Positions 43,142 to 55,457 of a stretch of DNA of 64,000 bases are shown here, in pieces. Position 1 is the stretch's first letter. Every line of letters begins with the position of its first letter. The position numbers were made by a program, and so were the translations under genes. The notes below the pieces were generated by a model. The model worked only from the letters and a program-made list of their open reading frames with translations, did not search any database and had not been told where the DNA came from. The DNA lies in NCBI GenBank assembly GCA_022316685.1, contig JAKJHU010000832.1, forward strand, positions 1 through 64,000. The letters run 5' to 3'. This stretch comes from Progne subis subis (taxonomy: Eukaryota > Chordata > Aves > Passeriformes > Hirundinidae).

Positions 43142-44665
43142 ATGACTGAAAATCTTAGTGCAAAAGACAAAGCTGGATTTTATGCATTACTTGCTAAACA
43201 CAATGCCAAGCCCTCTCCAGGAGGAGAAGAGTGGGCACAATGTAATTGGTTTAATTTGGAAAATATTGTTGATAGAGTATGCTCTTTACAACATGAAACA
43301 AAATTTAAACTGGGCAAAAACAAAACTATCCTCTGCTTAGTGTTGGGAGCTTGTCTTTCAGCAGTTGTAGAAAGTCTCTTTAAGTGAAGAAGTGAGGAAA
43401 AAGCTATAATAGACTCCCTTCAAAACCTAGTTGAAATTTTGCAAAAACAATGAAATGAAGAAAGGAATGAGATCTATGCACTGAGAGCTGCCCTTAGAGA
43501 GGAACGTGTTATTAACTCCTATAATGTTGATTCCTCTATGGAAACAGAGGAGAAGGAAACTCCTCACATTAAACAAATTTATCCCCATAAGGAAATTGAA
43601 GCAGTCAAAAACTGCGGGGAAATCTGCTGTCCTCACTTGAGACCCTTGCTTAAAACAGAATATAATTATATAAATGATGAAGACTTTGAACCACATATCA
43701 CAACCAAACATATACCATACAGCGCTACTGAATTGGCTAAGCTAAAAAAGGAATACAGCCGCCTCCCACAAGAATCAGAGACAGAGTATGTCTTCCGAGT
43801 GTCCCTCACTGGTGGAGACCAAATTAAATTAACTGAACACGAGGCTAATGGATACTGGGGACATGGAGTTTTCTTAACAACAGGTGATAAGCGTGACGCT
43901 TGGTCCCTAACACAGCGCACGGCTTTTTGGGCCGGGGGAATAAATCCTCTGGAAAGGGGAGACCCCTTAGCCATAGCTCCTACCCCTGACCAACTCCTAG
44001 AAAGCGTTCAAAAAGCCGCCTGTCTGCAAATGATCCATGAAAAGAAATTGATTCCTGGTTTTGAATCCCCGATGCAATTACCAGTGAAACCAGAACTCAT
44101 GACCCCTGTAATTCGGGGGCTTCCAGAATCACTCAAACCTACAGCAATCACTTTACAAAAGACCATAATGGCATTAGGTCCTGTGGAAAGGCTGGAAAGA
44201 GTCCTTGGAAGCCCATGCAACCAAAGTGAATCTACCGATCCTGGGTTTACTCCATATTCAACGCCCTCTCAGCCCCCAGCTTCACAATCTAGCTCACCTG
44301 CCAGCAGCTGCAAAGTTTGGACATGGGGGGATGTTGCCATAGATTTAATTAATTACAATAGACAATATGGGCCTCTGCAAACCTAGGAGGAGAAATCAGA
44401 AAAAATAAAAGCTGTTCATTTTATTGGGACCCCTCAGAATGAGGATTCAGAGCAGGGAAAACAGATCTCTAATCACCCCCGTTGGTGGCTGTTAGGCATT
44501 AAAAGGGGGGTCCCCAGGGAGGTGATGGATGGTTTGCCCCTTGATAAATTACAAAAAATAATAACTAATTGGCACTCTCGAAAGCCAAATTTATCAACTC
44601 AACCCCGTACAGCCCTCCCCTCTCAAGATCCAGACAGTGAACAATTTGTGATATGGTATTTGTAG
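43142..44665 (+). pseudogene. gag: ERV3 gag-like gene (in-frame stops)
   Basis: One frame from ATG 43142 continues to TAG 44663-44665, broken by stops near 43385, 43452 and 44382. The central part (about 43740-43990) has an SETEYVFRVSLTGGDQ segment followed by GYWGHGVFLTTGD and FWAGG. I regard this as a capsid-like region of a Gag type different from ERV1: no zinc knuckle is visible and the C-terminal segment is unlike ERV1. No frameshift is needed. The family is not named with confidence. Confidence 0.7.
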
Positions 44666-45228
44666 AAAACATAGTAGTAGACACTAAAAATCATTCAAAC
44701 TTCTGTGCTTGCAATTTTACTAAAATTACAGGATGTGATTTTTCTTATAAAGCTCAAGTTACTTCTCATTACCTTTGGCAATCTAATTATACATTGATTC
44801 ACAAACTATCACCTACTCCCATTGGAATGAACCTTACTTTGGTAAAGCAATTGTTGCTTCACCAGGACTTAATAGAAATTTTGGAAAAGATCAAGAAAGG
44901 TGGGCAGAAAACCCTGATAACTGTTCATCATAATGTGAAAGAAATACCTCGTGTTATAGAAAGGGTAAGGAAAGCTGTCGAGCACAGGTGGTGGGATACT
45001 CTTTTTGGGTGGTCACCTACTGCCACAAGTGCCTTGAACAAATTGTGTCATCCTATAATTGTCCTTTTGATTTTAGTTCTAATTGGTTTTCTTTTTTCAG
45101 CAATCTTATTCATTATGAATTGGAGAATGATGAAACGGTTAACACGGTTGACGTCCATAATTAATGCTCATAACCTGGCAGATATCCTCTCCCCTATGGA
45201 CATCCCCAAGACTATGGACACAAGGTGA
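44653..45228 (+). pseudogene. env: ERV3 env C-terminal fragment
   Basis: An open frame of about 190 codons carries the end of the extracellular part, a conserved block (PIGMNLTLV, then LFGWSPTAT), a hydrophobic membrane anchor near residue 140-165 and a short tail. It is clearly homologous to the last third of the ERV1 env. The surface subunit, cleavage site and fusion peptide are absent, so it is a deletion remnant although its frame is open. Confidence 0.85.
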
Positions 45229-45565
45229 TTATAAAATTTGAATGTATATTTTGAAATTATTTCCTTTTGTAATCTTGTGTAAATTACTTTTGATTTTTGT
45301 GATTTGTTTTGAAAGAATTATCTTAATTAATACCGATTGTTATTATTGTTTGGATTAATTGTGATTTGTTTGATAATCTGAATTAATATTATTGTTTCCT
45401 TTTCTACTTTTCCTTTTCCTTCTTTTTCTCCCTCTCCCTCTCTACATACTACCTCTGTTTCTCGGGATATACTACCAACGTTGATGAGTCCTGAAGACTT
45501 TGCAACGCCACTACGGACCCCTGCTGAAGAAGATCTCTTGAAGACAATCGTGAGTCACGGGGTGA

Positions 45566-46442
45566 TGTAAGAGTCTGTCTGAAGTTCCCCTCATTTGCCT
45601 CACAATCGTCATAAGGACCCCGAGGACCCCACTGCAGTTCTGGCCTGCTCAAGGTGGATGCTTGCCAATCGTCTGCAGGGGCATTTTCCTGTGTCACCAC
45701 GCCACGGTACACGGGCTTTGAGCAGTGTAATGGTAGTTCTGTACCTGAAGATTACACCTGCTTCACGGTCCCTGCTTCACGACAATAGCCTAGGAATTTC
45801 CCCACCTCTTGGCCAAGGGAACTTTCTGGGGTAACTTTAGGGGTCCCCCATGGAAAATCCTTCATCTGCTTTGCAACCACCGTGACAGACAGAGATCAAA
45901 ACCTCCTTGCAAGGACTGAGATTGAGACCCCTATATGAAGCCCCTCTCAAGGACTGAGACATGAGACCCCGACAACCCCAGTATAGGGGGCTGGGGCTGA
46001 CTTAACTGCAGCGAGATGTTTGCCTGGAGGCGTGATCATTGGACCAAGAAGACAATGGCTCTCACTTACTGCTAAGAACATGGACTACCTGTTCCCCCTC
46101 GGTGGCTTCAATACATTTACCTGTTCCCCCCGTGATGGAGGACTATAATAAAAACCCCTGAGTTAACCAGAGATTTGGAGAGACTCTCCCTGACGTGACA
46201 GGCGGACCCATCGACCGGACCACGAGGACTCCGTGTCCACCTTTGGTAGCTATATCCCCCCTTTCCTCTATCCCTATCTCTATCTCTTTCTCTCACTCTT
46301 AATCCCTCTATCGCATTTGCTATGGTCAATCAATAAAAGGTGCATTTGTTTTAATGCTGAAATCCCCTCTGTGTTGTGTTTTGCACTCTGAGATCAGTAA
46401 ACGAACCATCACGACCCCCGCTTGTGCGAGCGGATCGTGACA
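45566..46442 (+). mobile_element. ERV3 3' LTR
   Basis: 877 bases, same ends as the 5' LTR. TATA-like at about 46144, AATAAA at 46332-46337. The polypurine tract just before it is poor ('cacggggtga'). Confidence 0.93.
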
Positions 46443-46447
46443 CTGTG

Positions 46448-47205
46448 ATATACTGGGAGAGACTGGGAGCCATGAGGATCATCCTGGAGGCTATTGTGGT
46501 CATACTGTTATTTACAGGGAGCAACTGGGATCACACTGGGGGCCACTGGCATCATACTGGGAGTGACTGGGACTTTCTGTAAATGACTGGAATCATACTG
46601 GGAGTGGCTACAATCATGCTGGAATTATAGTGGGACTGATGGGACCCTGACTGGTGGTTACTGGGAGCTCCCAGACCCCTGCTGGGAGCCAGCTGTGCTC
46701 ACACTGGGAGAAACTGGGCTGCATGCTGGGGACAACTGGGATGTACTGGCAGTGACTGGGATAAAACTGGGGGACACTGAACCATGCTGAGGTAACTGGG
46801 AGTGCCTGGCAATGACTACAAGAATGTTCAGGGCAACTGGGATATACTGGGAGTGCCTGAGACCATGCAGGTGGTGACTGGGACCACACTGGGAGCCACT
46901 GGGAATGTGCTGGGAGGAACTGGGACTACGCTGGGGGAAACTGGGGGCAAGGGTGAGTGACTGGGGCCCTGCTGGTAGAAACTAGGATTGTACTGGACTC
47001 ATACTGGGATAGTACTGGGAGTGACTGGGGCTATGCTAGGAGCAACTAGGAGAAACAGGAGCACACTGGATGAAAATGGGAGCAACTGGGACCATGCTGG
47101 GGGCAAATTGCATCACAATAGGGCATGACTGGGCTCATACTGGGAGTGCTGGGGAAAATGGAACCACATGGGGTGAGCAACTGGGCTCACACTGGGAGCA
47201 GCCAC
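46448..47205 (+). repeat. ACTGGGA minisatellite, part 2
   Basis: Continuation of the array at 40510-41808 beyond ERV3, with the same unit types and orientation. Confidence 0.95.
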
Positions 47206-47414
47206 TTCCAGCACCGGGACCCCCGAACCCTTTCCCGGCCATCCCGCCCCTCCAGCCCCAGCACCCCCGCCGGGGTGCCGCCAATCCCAGGGGTCCCCAA
47301 ATGCCAGGGGAGCCTCTGAACTCCCCTCAGCGCTGGATCTGCTGCAGGCAGGGGGGCACCAGCACTCGGCCCCACCCCACCATCACAGGGGGCACAAACG
47401 GGGCAGGGGCAGAT

Positions 47415-47777
47415 GTGTGACATTGAGAGCCACTGGATTATTTTGTGTTGTAGCAAGCGTCTGCATGAACTCTCTAGAGAGACTCTTCTGATAAAGTAAT
47501 GAGTGATTTTGTCTAAATAGTGAAACTGACTGAAAATCACAAGTTGTGTCTTTCTATGTTGTTTAATAAGAAAGTTATAAGTTTGTAAGGGGAGAAAAGA
47601 CTGTTCTAAAGTGTCATTCTGTTTTAGTTTAAGTTTTCTTCTTTCTCAACTTTTTTTCCCATTCTTTTAGTGTGTTAATAAAACTATTTTTGTTCACTTT
47701 TAAGCTTAAGCCTATTTTGCTTTTTTTCTCCTAATCTCTCCCTCCCACAGAAGAAGAATAAATACTAAACCCTCAAC
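47415..47777 (+). mobile_element. LTR-like element
   Basis: Starts TGTGTGACATTG and ends CCCTCAACA, with 'gtgttaataaaact' near 47672 and a pyrimidine-rich U5-like end. Target-site duplication not found. Confidence 0.4.
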
Positions 47778-48084
47778 ATGAATTGGTGTTTTTACCCGGT
47801 TGCAGTAAATGAAGACCCTTACAGCTGCCCAGGGCCCCTGCGCTCCAGGGGCTCTGCAGAGCTGCACACCAGGGAGGCAGCTTTGGGTACCTCAGCCCTG
47901 GGCACCAGTGACCTTCTTGGTCTGGACGGCTGCCTCTGGGCAAATGAAGGCTGCTGGCCTTCTGCTCCTGGCCCTGGCCCAGCCGTGCAGGGCTAATCCT
48001 GGTCCTGCTCTGAAATGTGCTCAAGAGGGATTTGTTTCTTTCCAGCTTTCCAGGGCATTGATTTGCACCACAAAATACTGAAGG

Positions 48085-49118
48085 ACTGAGGCCTGAACAA
48101 CGGCCCTGACTGAGGCCTGAACAACGGGCCCTGAGCTAAATTTGCCCTCTAGGTGACCCTTCCAACCAAGTGTTGGATGTATCTGCTCCTTAACCAAGTA
48201 TTACTATCAACAGGATCTGTGCATTCATGCATTGGGGAAACACATCTTTACCTTTCAGCGTTAAGAAACCAGACAAGGCCACATCTGGCCTTGGTTCCTC
48301 CTGGAGCCCTGGACAGGCTCGGGGAGAAAACCAAGAGGAGAATGCAATCAGATCTCCCGCTCCAGAAGTTCTGTCAGATTGCTCGTTCAGCACTGGCACA
48401 GCTGGGCTGTTCTCACAGCACAGGCAGAAGCCTCGTGGCCGGCAAAGGTGGAGGCAGTGGAGGATTTCCCAGCTCCTGGCAGTGGCTCTCCAGGGCTTTG
48501 CTGGGACAGCTTTCCCCAGCTGATGAGGGCATCTGGATGAAGGAGAAAGTACAAGGGTGTCTGGTGATGGATCTTTCTGAATCACTAGAGGCAACCTTTT
48601 GTAGCAGTGATGAGGTGCATTGCTTAGCTTATCCTTTGGATTTTTCTTTGCACTTCTGCACTGTAGCAAATTACACTATTGCTTCAGCTGGTGTCTGTGC
48701 CTCTGACTCTCCCTGTTGCAGACAGGTAAAAAATGGTATAAAAGAAAGGTCTTCTAAAATATGGATTAGGCCCTGCTACTTTAGCTAAGCAGCTAGCAAT
48801 AGCTTGCAAGTTGCCAGTTGAAAACTGTTTTGAGAACGAGAAGTTAGTTAACACAACAGCCTATTCTCAGGGAGAAAAACAAGTGCACCTGCATAAATAT
48901 TAGCTCTGTTCCATGAGAACCCACAAAGGAAAAATGGAAACAACCCGAATCCTAGCACGTACACACAAATGACCTTCTGACCAATAAATGAAGTAGTAAG
49001 AAAACTACCAGCCAAGGGGTGCTGCGCACAAGGTCTGTGAGAACTGTCCAAGTGATGTGAATAAAGAATTGGCTTTTCCTGCATGAAGAATATGGAGTCT
49101 CGGCTGATTTATTACAAC
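48085..49118 (+). mobile_element. Possible LTR-derived sequence
   Basis: The start 'tgaggcctgaacaacgggcc' is shared with 34741-34850, where it also lies outside an older repeat. The end has GTGAATAAAGAATTGG near 49058 and 'gatttattacaaca'. The middle has no recognised gene. The identification is weak and limits are guesses. Confidence 0.3.
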
Positions 49119-50399
49119 ATCTCCCCACCACCAAAACAAACACACAGCCAGTTTGGCACCAGAGCTGCCTCTCTGCCAGCCCATTGCTTGGAAAACACCC
49201 CTGATTGCCATCTCTGCAAATGCAATTCCTACTTTCCAACCACCTTTTCTGCAGCCAGGTGAGAAAAGTAGTCCCTCCCAGCTCCGGACACCTGCAGACA
49301 CCAACTGCTTTCAGCAGTCACAAGCCTGAAATATCAACTTCCTTCCTTAACCAGCCCACGAGGAGCTCACACAGGGAGGCCTTTTTGTCCAAGGATACCC
49401 ACGGAGGAGCTCGAGGACGGAGCAGTTTGAAACGCAACTCCTCCAGAGTTTAAACCTCCCTTTATCAAATGGGCACGCACCAACCTGCCCCAGAGGGAAA
49501 GCAGGCAGGCAAGAGAAGCTCCTCTCCCACAACAGCGAGCTCTGTGCTGTGCTTCCTTCTGTTCCAGCTGGGGAGCGGAGGCCATAGGCTACTCCTCAGT
49601 TTGGGAAGGGACCCAGGGAAATGGCCTGATCTGGGAGAACAGCAGAGGGAAGTTCCCCAAGAGGTAGGAAAAGGTTCTCTGGAAGCAAGAGATCATGACA
49701 ATATTTCTGCAGGGGAAAAAAAAAGAAGGCATTTCAAAAAGTTTCCAGGCAGAAATTTCTGCCCCAACATGACAACCCCAAAGTCTCTGTGGTGTGTCAG
49801 GAGACATCATCTGTGTCCATCCCCCAAAGCACAATCAGCTCCCCAACAAGGCTTCAAGACTAAAGGACAAACCTTCCCCCTCCACCTCTCCACACCAGCT
49901 CGAGGGAGTCTCTGTCCATGGCAAGATCTCTCCTGTCAGTCTACATTGACACGAGTTGGCTGCAGGAGGCATTTGCATTGGACATCTCCCCAGCTGGGGT
50001 GGAAAAAAAGCAGCAGCGATTCCAGTGGAAAGAAAAAGGCAATGCCATTTGGGAAAACACCAGCGTGAGCTCTCTACAACTGCAGGCCTTTAATCCCTTG
50101 CATAAAGCAGCATCCATCCATGGCGCAGCACAAGCGTTTTGATGACAATGCTGACAAAATTGCTGCCCTTTCCTGCTGCTGCAAGTGACTCCAAATCACA
50201 AGAAATGTGCCAGGTGTGCCAAAGACAGGCAGACACGGTGAGAAAAAAAAACAAAAAACAGCTGGTGTGCTGAAAAGGTGGCCAAAAGAATGCTTTGTAA
50301 TCTCCCCTTTTCATCCTTTCCTCAGCCAAGACAAAGCAATGTCCTTTTCTCCCGTCACCGATGGTGACCCAGGCACAAAATGCAGCGTGGGGACAGAGT

Positions 50400-50623
50400 C
50401 CGGCACTGCTCCCAGAGCCCGCCCTGCCCAGGGCCGTGCCGTGCCGTGCCGGGCCAGCCCCGGGAGCCGCCGCGCCCGCGTTGTGCCGCAGCCCCGGCTC
50501 CGAGCGCTCGTCCCCGCCGAGCCGGGCGCGGCGCGGCGGGGCCGAGCGCAGCGCCCCCCTCAGGCCGCGCGCCGCCGGCGCAGCCGCGGCCGTTGCTCTC
50601 CGAGCGTTGTGGCCAAAGCAGCG
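50400..50623 (+). promoter_or_regulatory. CpG-rich promoter/5' region of HSF-like gene, right copy
   Basis: Same CpG-dense region as at 1140-1372, with a shorter G/C repeat segment. It directly precedes the start codon at 50624. Confidence 0.5.
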
Positions 50624-53600
50624 ATGGACGCCATGGCGGAGCTGTCGCTGCCCGCTGCGCTCAGTGCCAGCACTTTCCCCGCGAAACTCTGGACCCTGGC
50701 GAATGACCCCCGTGTCCTCTCCGTGCGCTGGGACAGCGAGGCCCGGGGGCTGCTCATAGACCGCTCCCTGTTTGAGCGGGAGCTGCTCAGGCCGGGCGGT
50801 GCACAGGGACCGGCCCCGAACGCTTTCAGGGCCACCCAGTTCCGCAGCTTCGTGCGCCAGCTCAACCGCTATGGCTTCCGCAAGGTGCCGAGCCGGGCTG
50901 GCGCGGCTGCACCAGGCAATGCCGGGGCCTGGGTCCACTACAGGAACCCCTGGTTTCGCCGCGACCGCCCCGACCTCCTGCTCCGCATCAGGCGCCGGAG
51001 CACGGCCAACACGCAGCGGCAGGCAGCGGGGCCGGAGGGGCGCAGACGCCTGCCCTGCGGCTCCCAGCAGCTCCCCGGGCCGCGGCCGCTGCCGGAGGAG
51101 CGGCACGGGCGCCCTCGCTTCCAGCCGCTGCCCAGGGACGTGGCCGCCGCTCGCCCGGCGCCCGCCCTGCGGCTTCCACCTGCTGCACCGCGAGCGGCCG
51201 GGGCCGGCCCGGCGGGAGGGGCCGAGCCGCTTCCAAGAGCTCTACGGGGAGCGGCCACTGCCCGCCGAGCGGGAGCTGCTCCGGGTCCCGCCCTGCCACT
51301 TCCAGGGCTTCCACGGGGAGCAGCTGCTGCCGCCCCGATGGGAGGGGCCCCGCAGCCGCATGCAGGAGCTCTACGGGGAGCAGCCACCTCCACTCGACAG
51401 AGAGGTGCTCTGGATGCAGCCCTGCATCTTCCAGCAGCTCCACAGGGAGCAGCAGCCCCCAGCCTCCAACCCACCAGGTAGGAGAAGAGTTCTAGCCTTG
51501 CTTTTCCAAAAGGTCATGAAAAGCGACCGTTTGAAGTATTTTCCCACGATGCTCTGTCGTTCTGAGACAGAAATTGTCAAGCCTACTAGGAAGGGGCACC
51601 TAGAAAGTGAAAAGATTCTCTGCCTGGTTTTCCTGTGTGCTTCCTGTGATCTGTGATCCAAGGCAGCAATAGAGCTCTGTGTCCCAAAGCCACATTCTGG
51701 AGCCTGACTCCTGTGTTTGGGTTCTTGCAGCCGCACCGGGCCCTTCAGCCCCGCATGCTCCAGCTGGCAGTGCTGGCTGTGCAGCACCAACGGCCTCCAG
51801 CTCAGCGCAGAATGCACCTGCGCGAGAGGAATCTCCAGCGCTGGATCTTGGCCTGGCGATCGAGAAAATGATCCGGGAGATCAGGAACTCCCTGCCTGTA
51901 AAGGCTCCCTCTGCTCAGGTAACCCCATGGGATGGGAATGAAAGAGGCTGGGCTGAGAGCTACTGAACATTGTTATGTAGCTGACAAGCGAAGGTTTCCT
52001 GAATTTCACTCTTTTCATTCTTATTTAGTTATCTAATATTCTTGATCAAGCCAGATTTCCCAAAGAAAAAGGAATGAAAACTTCTTCCCCCACAGTAAGG
52101 ATGAGGGGTGTGAGCCTGTGTTGGCCACATTTGGTTGTTCCTTTTCCTTGGGAAGAATGCCTGGTGCAGGGGCAGTTGTGGTGATGCTTTGTAGGTTCTA
52201 CCAGGCTTTGTTTGGTGGGAAAGAAGAGCAGAGTGTTTGGAGAATTGCCACTGAAGGCCAAGTGTCCCGTGCAGGGAGCGGCACGCGAGAGGTGTCTCTG
52301 TTGCAGCAGCAGATGTGGGCTCTGCCTCTTTTGGGTTGTTAGGCCAAGGCAGAGCAAGGGCCGGGCTGCAGCTGCAGCTGCTGCGGCTGTGTGAGCCCTG
52401 CCGTGCGTGTGGGCGCTGCCAGAGCCCTGTGTGGGGATGGGCTGGAGCTGCAGCTCCCTTGTCCTTTTGTTGGACAGATTCAGTCTTTGGATTAGCAATC
52501 TCCTTTCTCTTAACTCTTGCCTCTTCCCAGACTTGCCTGGAGAGTGAGTGTTGGCACAGGCCTTTTTGCAGATTATTATCCATGTTGGCCAAAGAATGTC
52601 TCTCTTGCTCGTGATGTGCACAGCCATTGCCTACAGTACATTTGTGACTGAGGAAGGGCAGACTCAGGGTGGGGAGTGGGATTTTCTGGATTCAGCAATA
52701 TCTTATTCTCAAGTGGAATGTCTTTTGTCAACTCACACACAGCAGTTTTCCAAAGCATTTTATTCCATAATAAAAGGAAGCCTTACAGGCAATGAACCAT
52801 CTTTAGAATCTTTAGGATTTTGATGGAAGGGCTGTTGAGAGATGAATATTCTGCAGCTGGTCATAGTGAGAATATCTTTCTGTCCAAAGGTAATTTGCAG
52901 GTGCTTAATCTTGGCAATTTATTTCCTCAGTGGAATAGAAACACTACTTGGTTGTCTGACTTTTCATGTCTTTCCGGTTGGTTTTCTTTTCTACACTCCA
53001 AATTTATCCATTTTTGGCACTGGAAAATTTGTTCCTGGAAATACCCATGGTCCATAACAGTTTGCCTGGGTCATACCCATGGGGCAGCAGCGGAGGGCTC
53101 CAAAAAGCAGCACCTTGTGATGGACTGTGTGAGCAGCTGGGTGGGTGGGGGTGGTGAGACTCCCAGCCAGAAATGTGTGCTCTGCGTGTGGGTTTGCAGC
53201 ACACGGCCCTGGGCAGGGCTGGCAGCGAGCTCTGCCCTTGCTGACAGCCACGCTGGCAACAAGGAGAGCCCCTGGCTTTCTGCTGGCTGATTTCTTCCAG
53301 CTCGTGGGATAAGGCAGGCTCAGAGCGTGAGGCCACGCCCCCTCACTTGGTGTCTTCTGCTTTTCTGCATTCGTGTTTTGCCTCAGAGGTCATTTTGTAA
53401 GAGCTTCAGTTTCACCTTGGCCACCCAAATGCTGCGTTTAAAATGCTTGTGATGTGAACTGTGTGGGCAGTGTTCCCCTCGTGTTACACGGCCTTTGGGA
53501 GTGGAGAAGAACAGTGACTGGATCCCTGCTGTGATTCCAAGGAAATCCTGAGTGATCTTTGGCTTCCTTTCTTTCTGTTTATCTTTCAAGGGGAATATCA

Positions 53601-55457
53601 ATGTTGCCCCTGAGTCTCCAGGAGAGGACCCCATGAACAGGGCTGCAGCAGAGGAAGCTTCATCTAGCACCGAGAGCTGCGGGAACAGTTCCCCAGAGCC
53701 CGAGGAGCCTGGTAAGGAGAGAGCCCACGTTGGTTTGGAGAGGTGTGAGACGGCTGCTCTGAGCCTGCCTGGGACAGGAAGGGAGATGAGAAGAGCTGAG
53801 TTCTTGTCTGCAGGGCTGCTGCTTCCTGGTGCCTTTAGTTCCAATCCTGCAGTGGCACAAGCTCCCCGAGCCCTGCCCTCCACGCTTCTCCAGAGGCTCT
53901 GACACTGAGTCCTCTGCTGTGGCAAGAGAGCCGGGACTAAATCTGACCTTGTGGGAGTTGTGTCACCAACCCGTGTGTCCCAGTTTGGTCTGTAACTCAG
54001 CTCACAGCACCCTTCAGCTGCAGCCATTTCAGCGAGGACTGAGGGCTCTCTGTCAGCACAGAGAAAGAACAAGGCTGGGCTTCTTTGGGGGAGCTGGGAC
54101 TGTCTGTGTTTCGAAGCTCTCGTGGGTGCCATTTGCACTGCGAGTGCTGAGACTTTATCAAGGTACTTCCGTGCTTTTCACAGTTTTGGAAACTTGGAAG
54201 GATCCCTGTTCTCTAAAGAGCAGGCTTCAAATTCCCAAGGGAAATGTGCACAAGGGCCAATATTGACTCAGGGTTCTCTTTTCTTCCCAGATCCAATGTA
54301 ATCAAAATCTCCTGGAGGGGTGCCCTGTGTGTCTGGAGGAGACAGAGGGAGAGCCTGTGACAACCAGGCAGGTAGAATCCCTCTGTCTATGGTGATATAT
54401 TTAGAATTATATAGTTATATTTATCTGTATAATTATTATTTATAGATATACAGTATATTTATAGATTTATAGATTTATCGTTGTGTTTAAATGCCTATAT
54501 AGAAATCTGTAGAAGTACAATTATATATATTTAGATTTTGATAGTTATAATCATATATACATTAGATTTTTAGATATATATAGTTGCATTTATCTATGTA
54601 GATAGTTAAACTTTTATATATAGATAGTTATTTTTATAAATATTCATAGATATGCACTTATAGCTATATGGGTGTTTAGTTCCATAGATTAGTATCTGTA
54701 TAGGTCTAGACTAGTTTTTAACCCCTTTCCCTGTCTCCCTTTGTGCTTTTCCCCCTGTGCCCTCGCTGTCCCCTGTCCCTGTGCTGGCTCCGAGCTGGCG
54801 GCCGGGCCGGGCGGAGCAGCAGCTGCAGCCCCGGGTGTCCCTGGAGCGCTGGGAGCTGCCGCTGGCCCCAGGCGCTGTCCCCTGAGGAGCTGCTGAAGGA
54901 CGGTGAGACTGAGGGGGCTGAGGGGGCTGAGGGGATGGAGGGGGCCAGCAGGGAGCACAGAGGGCTCCGGGACTGCAGCTCTGCCAGGCCTTGGAGCCAA
55001 TTCCAGAGCCTCCACCTTTGCCACAGCTGCCCTGAGGACCTTGAGGACAGGCGGAGACCAACAGGAGCCGGCAGGGAGAAGCTGAAGACCACCAGAGAGA
55101 GCAGTGAACAGGGAGCTGCTGCTGCCAGCCCAGAGCCTGGGTGAGGCCACAGGGCCGGAGAGGCAGGGTGGGGGTGAGGATGGTGTGGGCTTTGGCCCTG
55201 GGCTTTGGCCAAACATTTTCTTTCTAAGCCTCCTGGGGAAGCACTGAGATTCTCCCTGAATGAAGGGCAGGTGCTGCCAAGGGAAACGTCCCGATCCTGA
55301 CTCAGTGTTCCCTTTGCTTCCCAGATGTCCCATCTGCTGTCCCTGTCCAGGAGAGCTGCTCTGCACGGGAGGAAGCAAGCACGGAAAGAAAAGCTTTGAA
55401 GATTGGGCAGCTGAAATCTCTCTGCTTAGCAATGTGTTTCAGGACATATGGACTTAG
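50624..55457 (+). CDS. HSF-family transcription factor-like gene, right copy
   Basis: Exon 1 is 50624-51477 and starts at ATGGACGCC; a second ATG lies three codons later. It encodes a full HSF-type DNA-binding domain (about residues 14-125): FPAKLW, SFVRQLNRYGFRK, WVHYRNPWF and RRDRPDLLLRI. The second half of the exon is proline/arginine-rich with repeated FQxxxxEQ-type units, but lies one frame away, so one slip occurs near 51160. Likely further exons are 51731-51918, 53591-53711, 54291-54371, one ending at about 55141, and a last exon from 55325. In the last exon, the FEDWAA frame ending at TAG 55455-55457 is favoured because its differences from the left copy fall at third codon positions. 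No classical HR-A/B coiled coil is recognised. It most resembles the HSFX/HSFY/HSF5-like group. Frames between some exons do not join cleanly, so pseudogene status or sequence error is possible. Confidence 0.6.
54385..54710 (+). repeat. AT-rich intronic simple sequence, right copy
   Basis: Counterpart of 5125-5445, differing by short indels. Confidence 0.8.

Larger units (their letters stand above)
41814..46442 (+). mobile_element. ERV3 provirus, pol deleted
   Basis: A 4.6 kb element has two near-identical LTRs (41814-42695 and 45566-46442) and is flanked by the 5-base target-site duplication CTGTG (41809-41813 and 46443-46447). Inside are gag and the C-terminal part of env, joined directly near 44665 with no protease, reverse transcriptase or integrase. 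About 15 substitutions and a few short indels separate the LTRs by eye, so the insertion is fairly recent. It could have moved only with enzymes supplied by another element. Confidence 0.95.
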
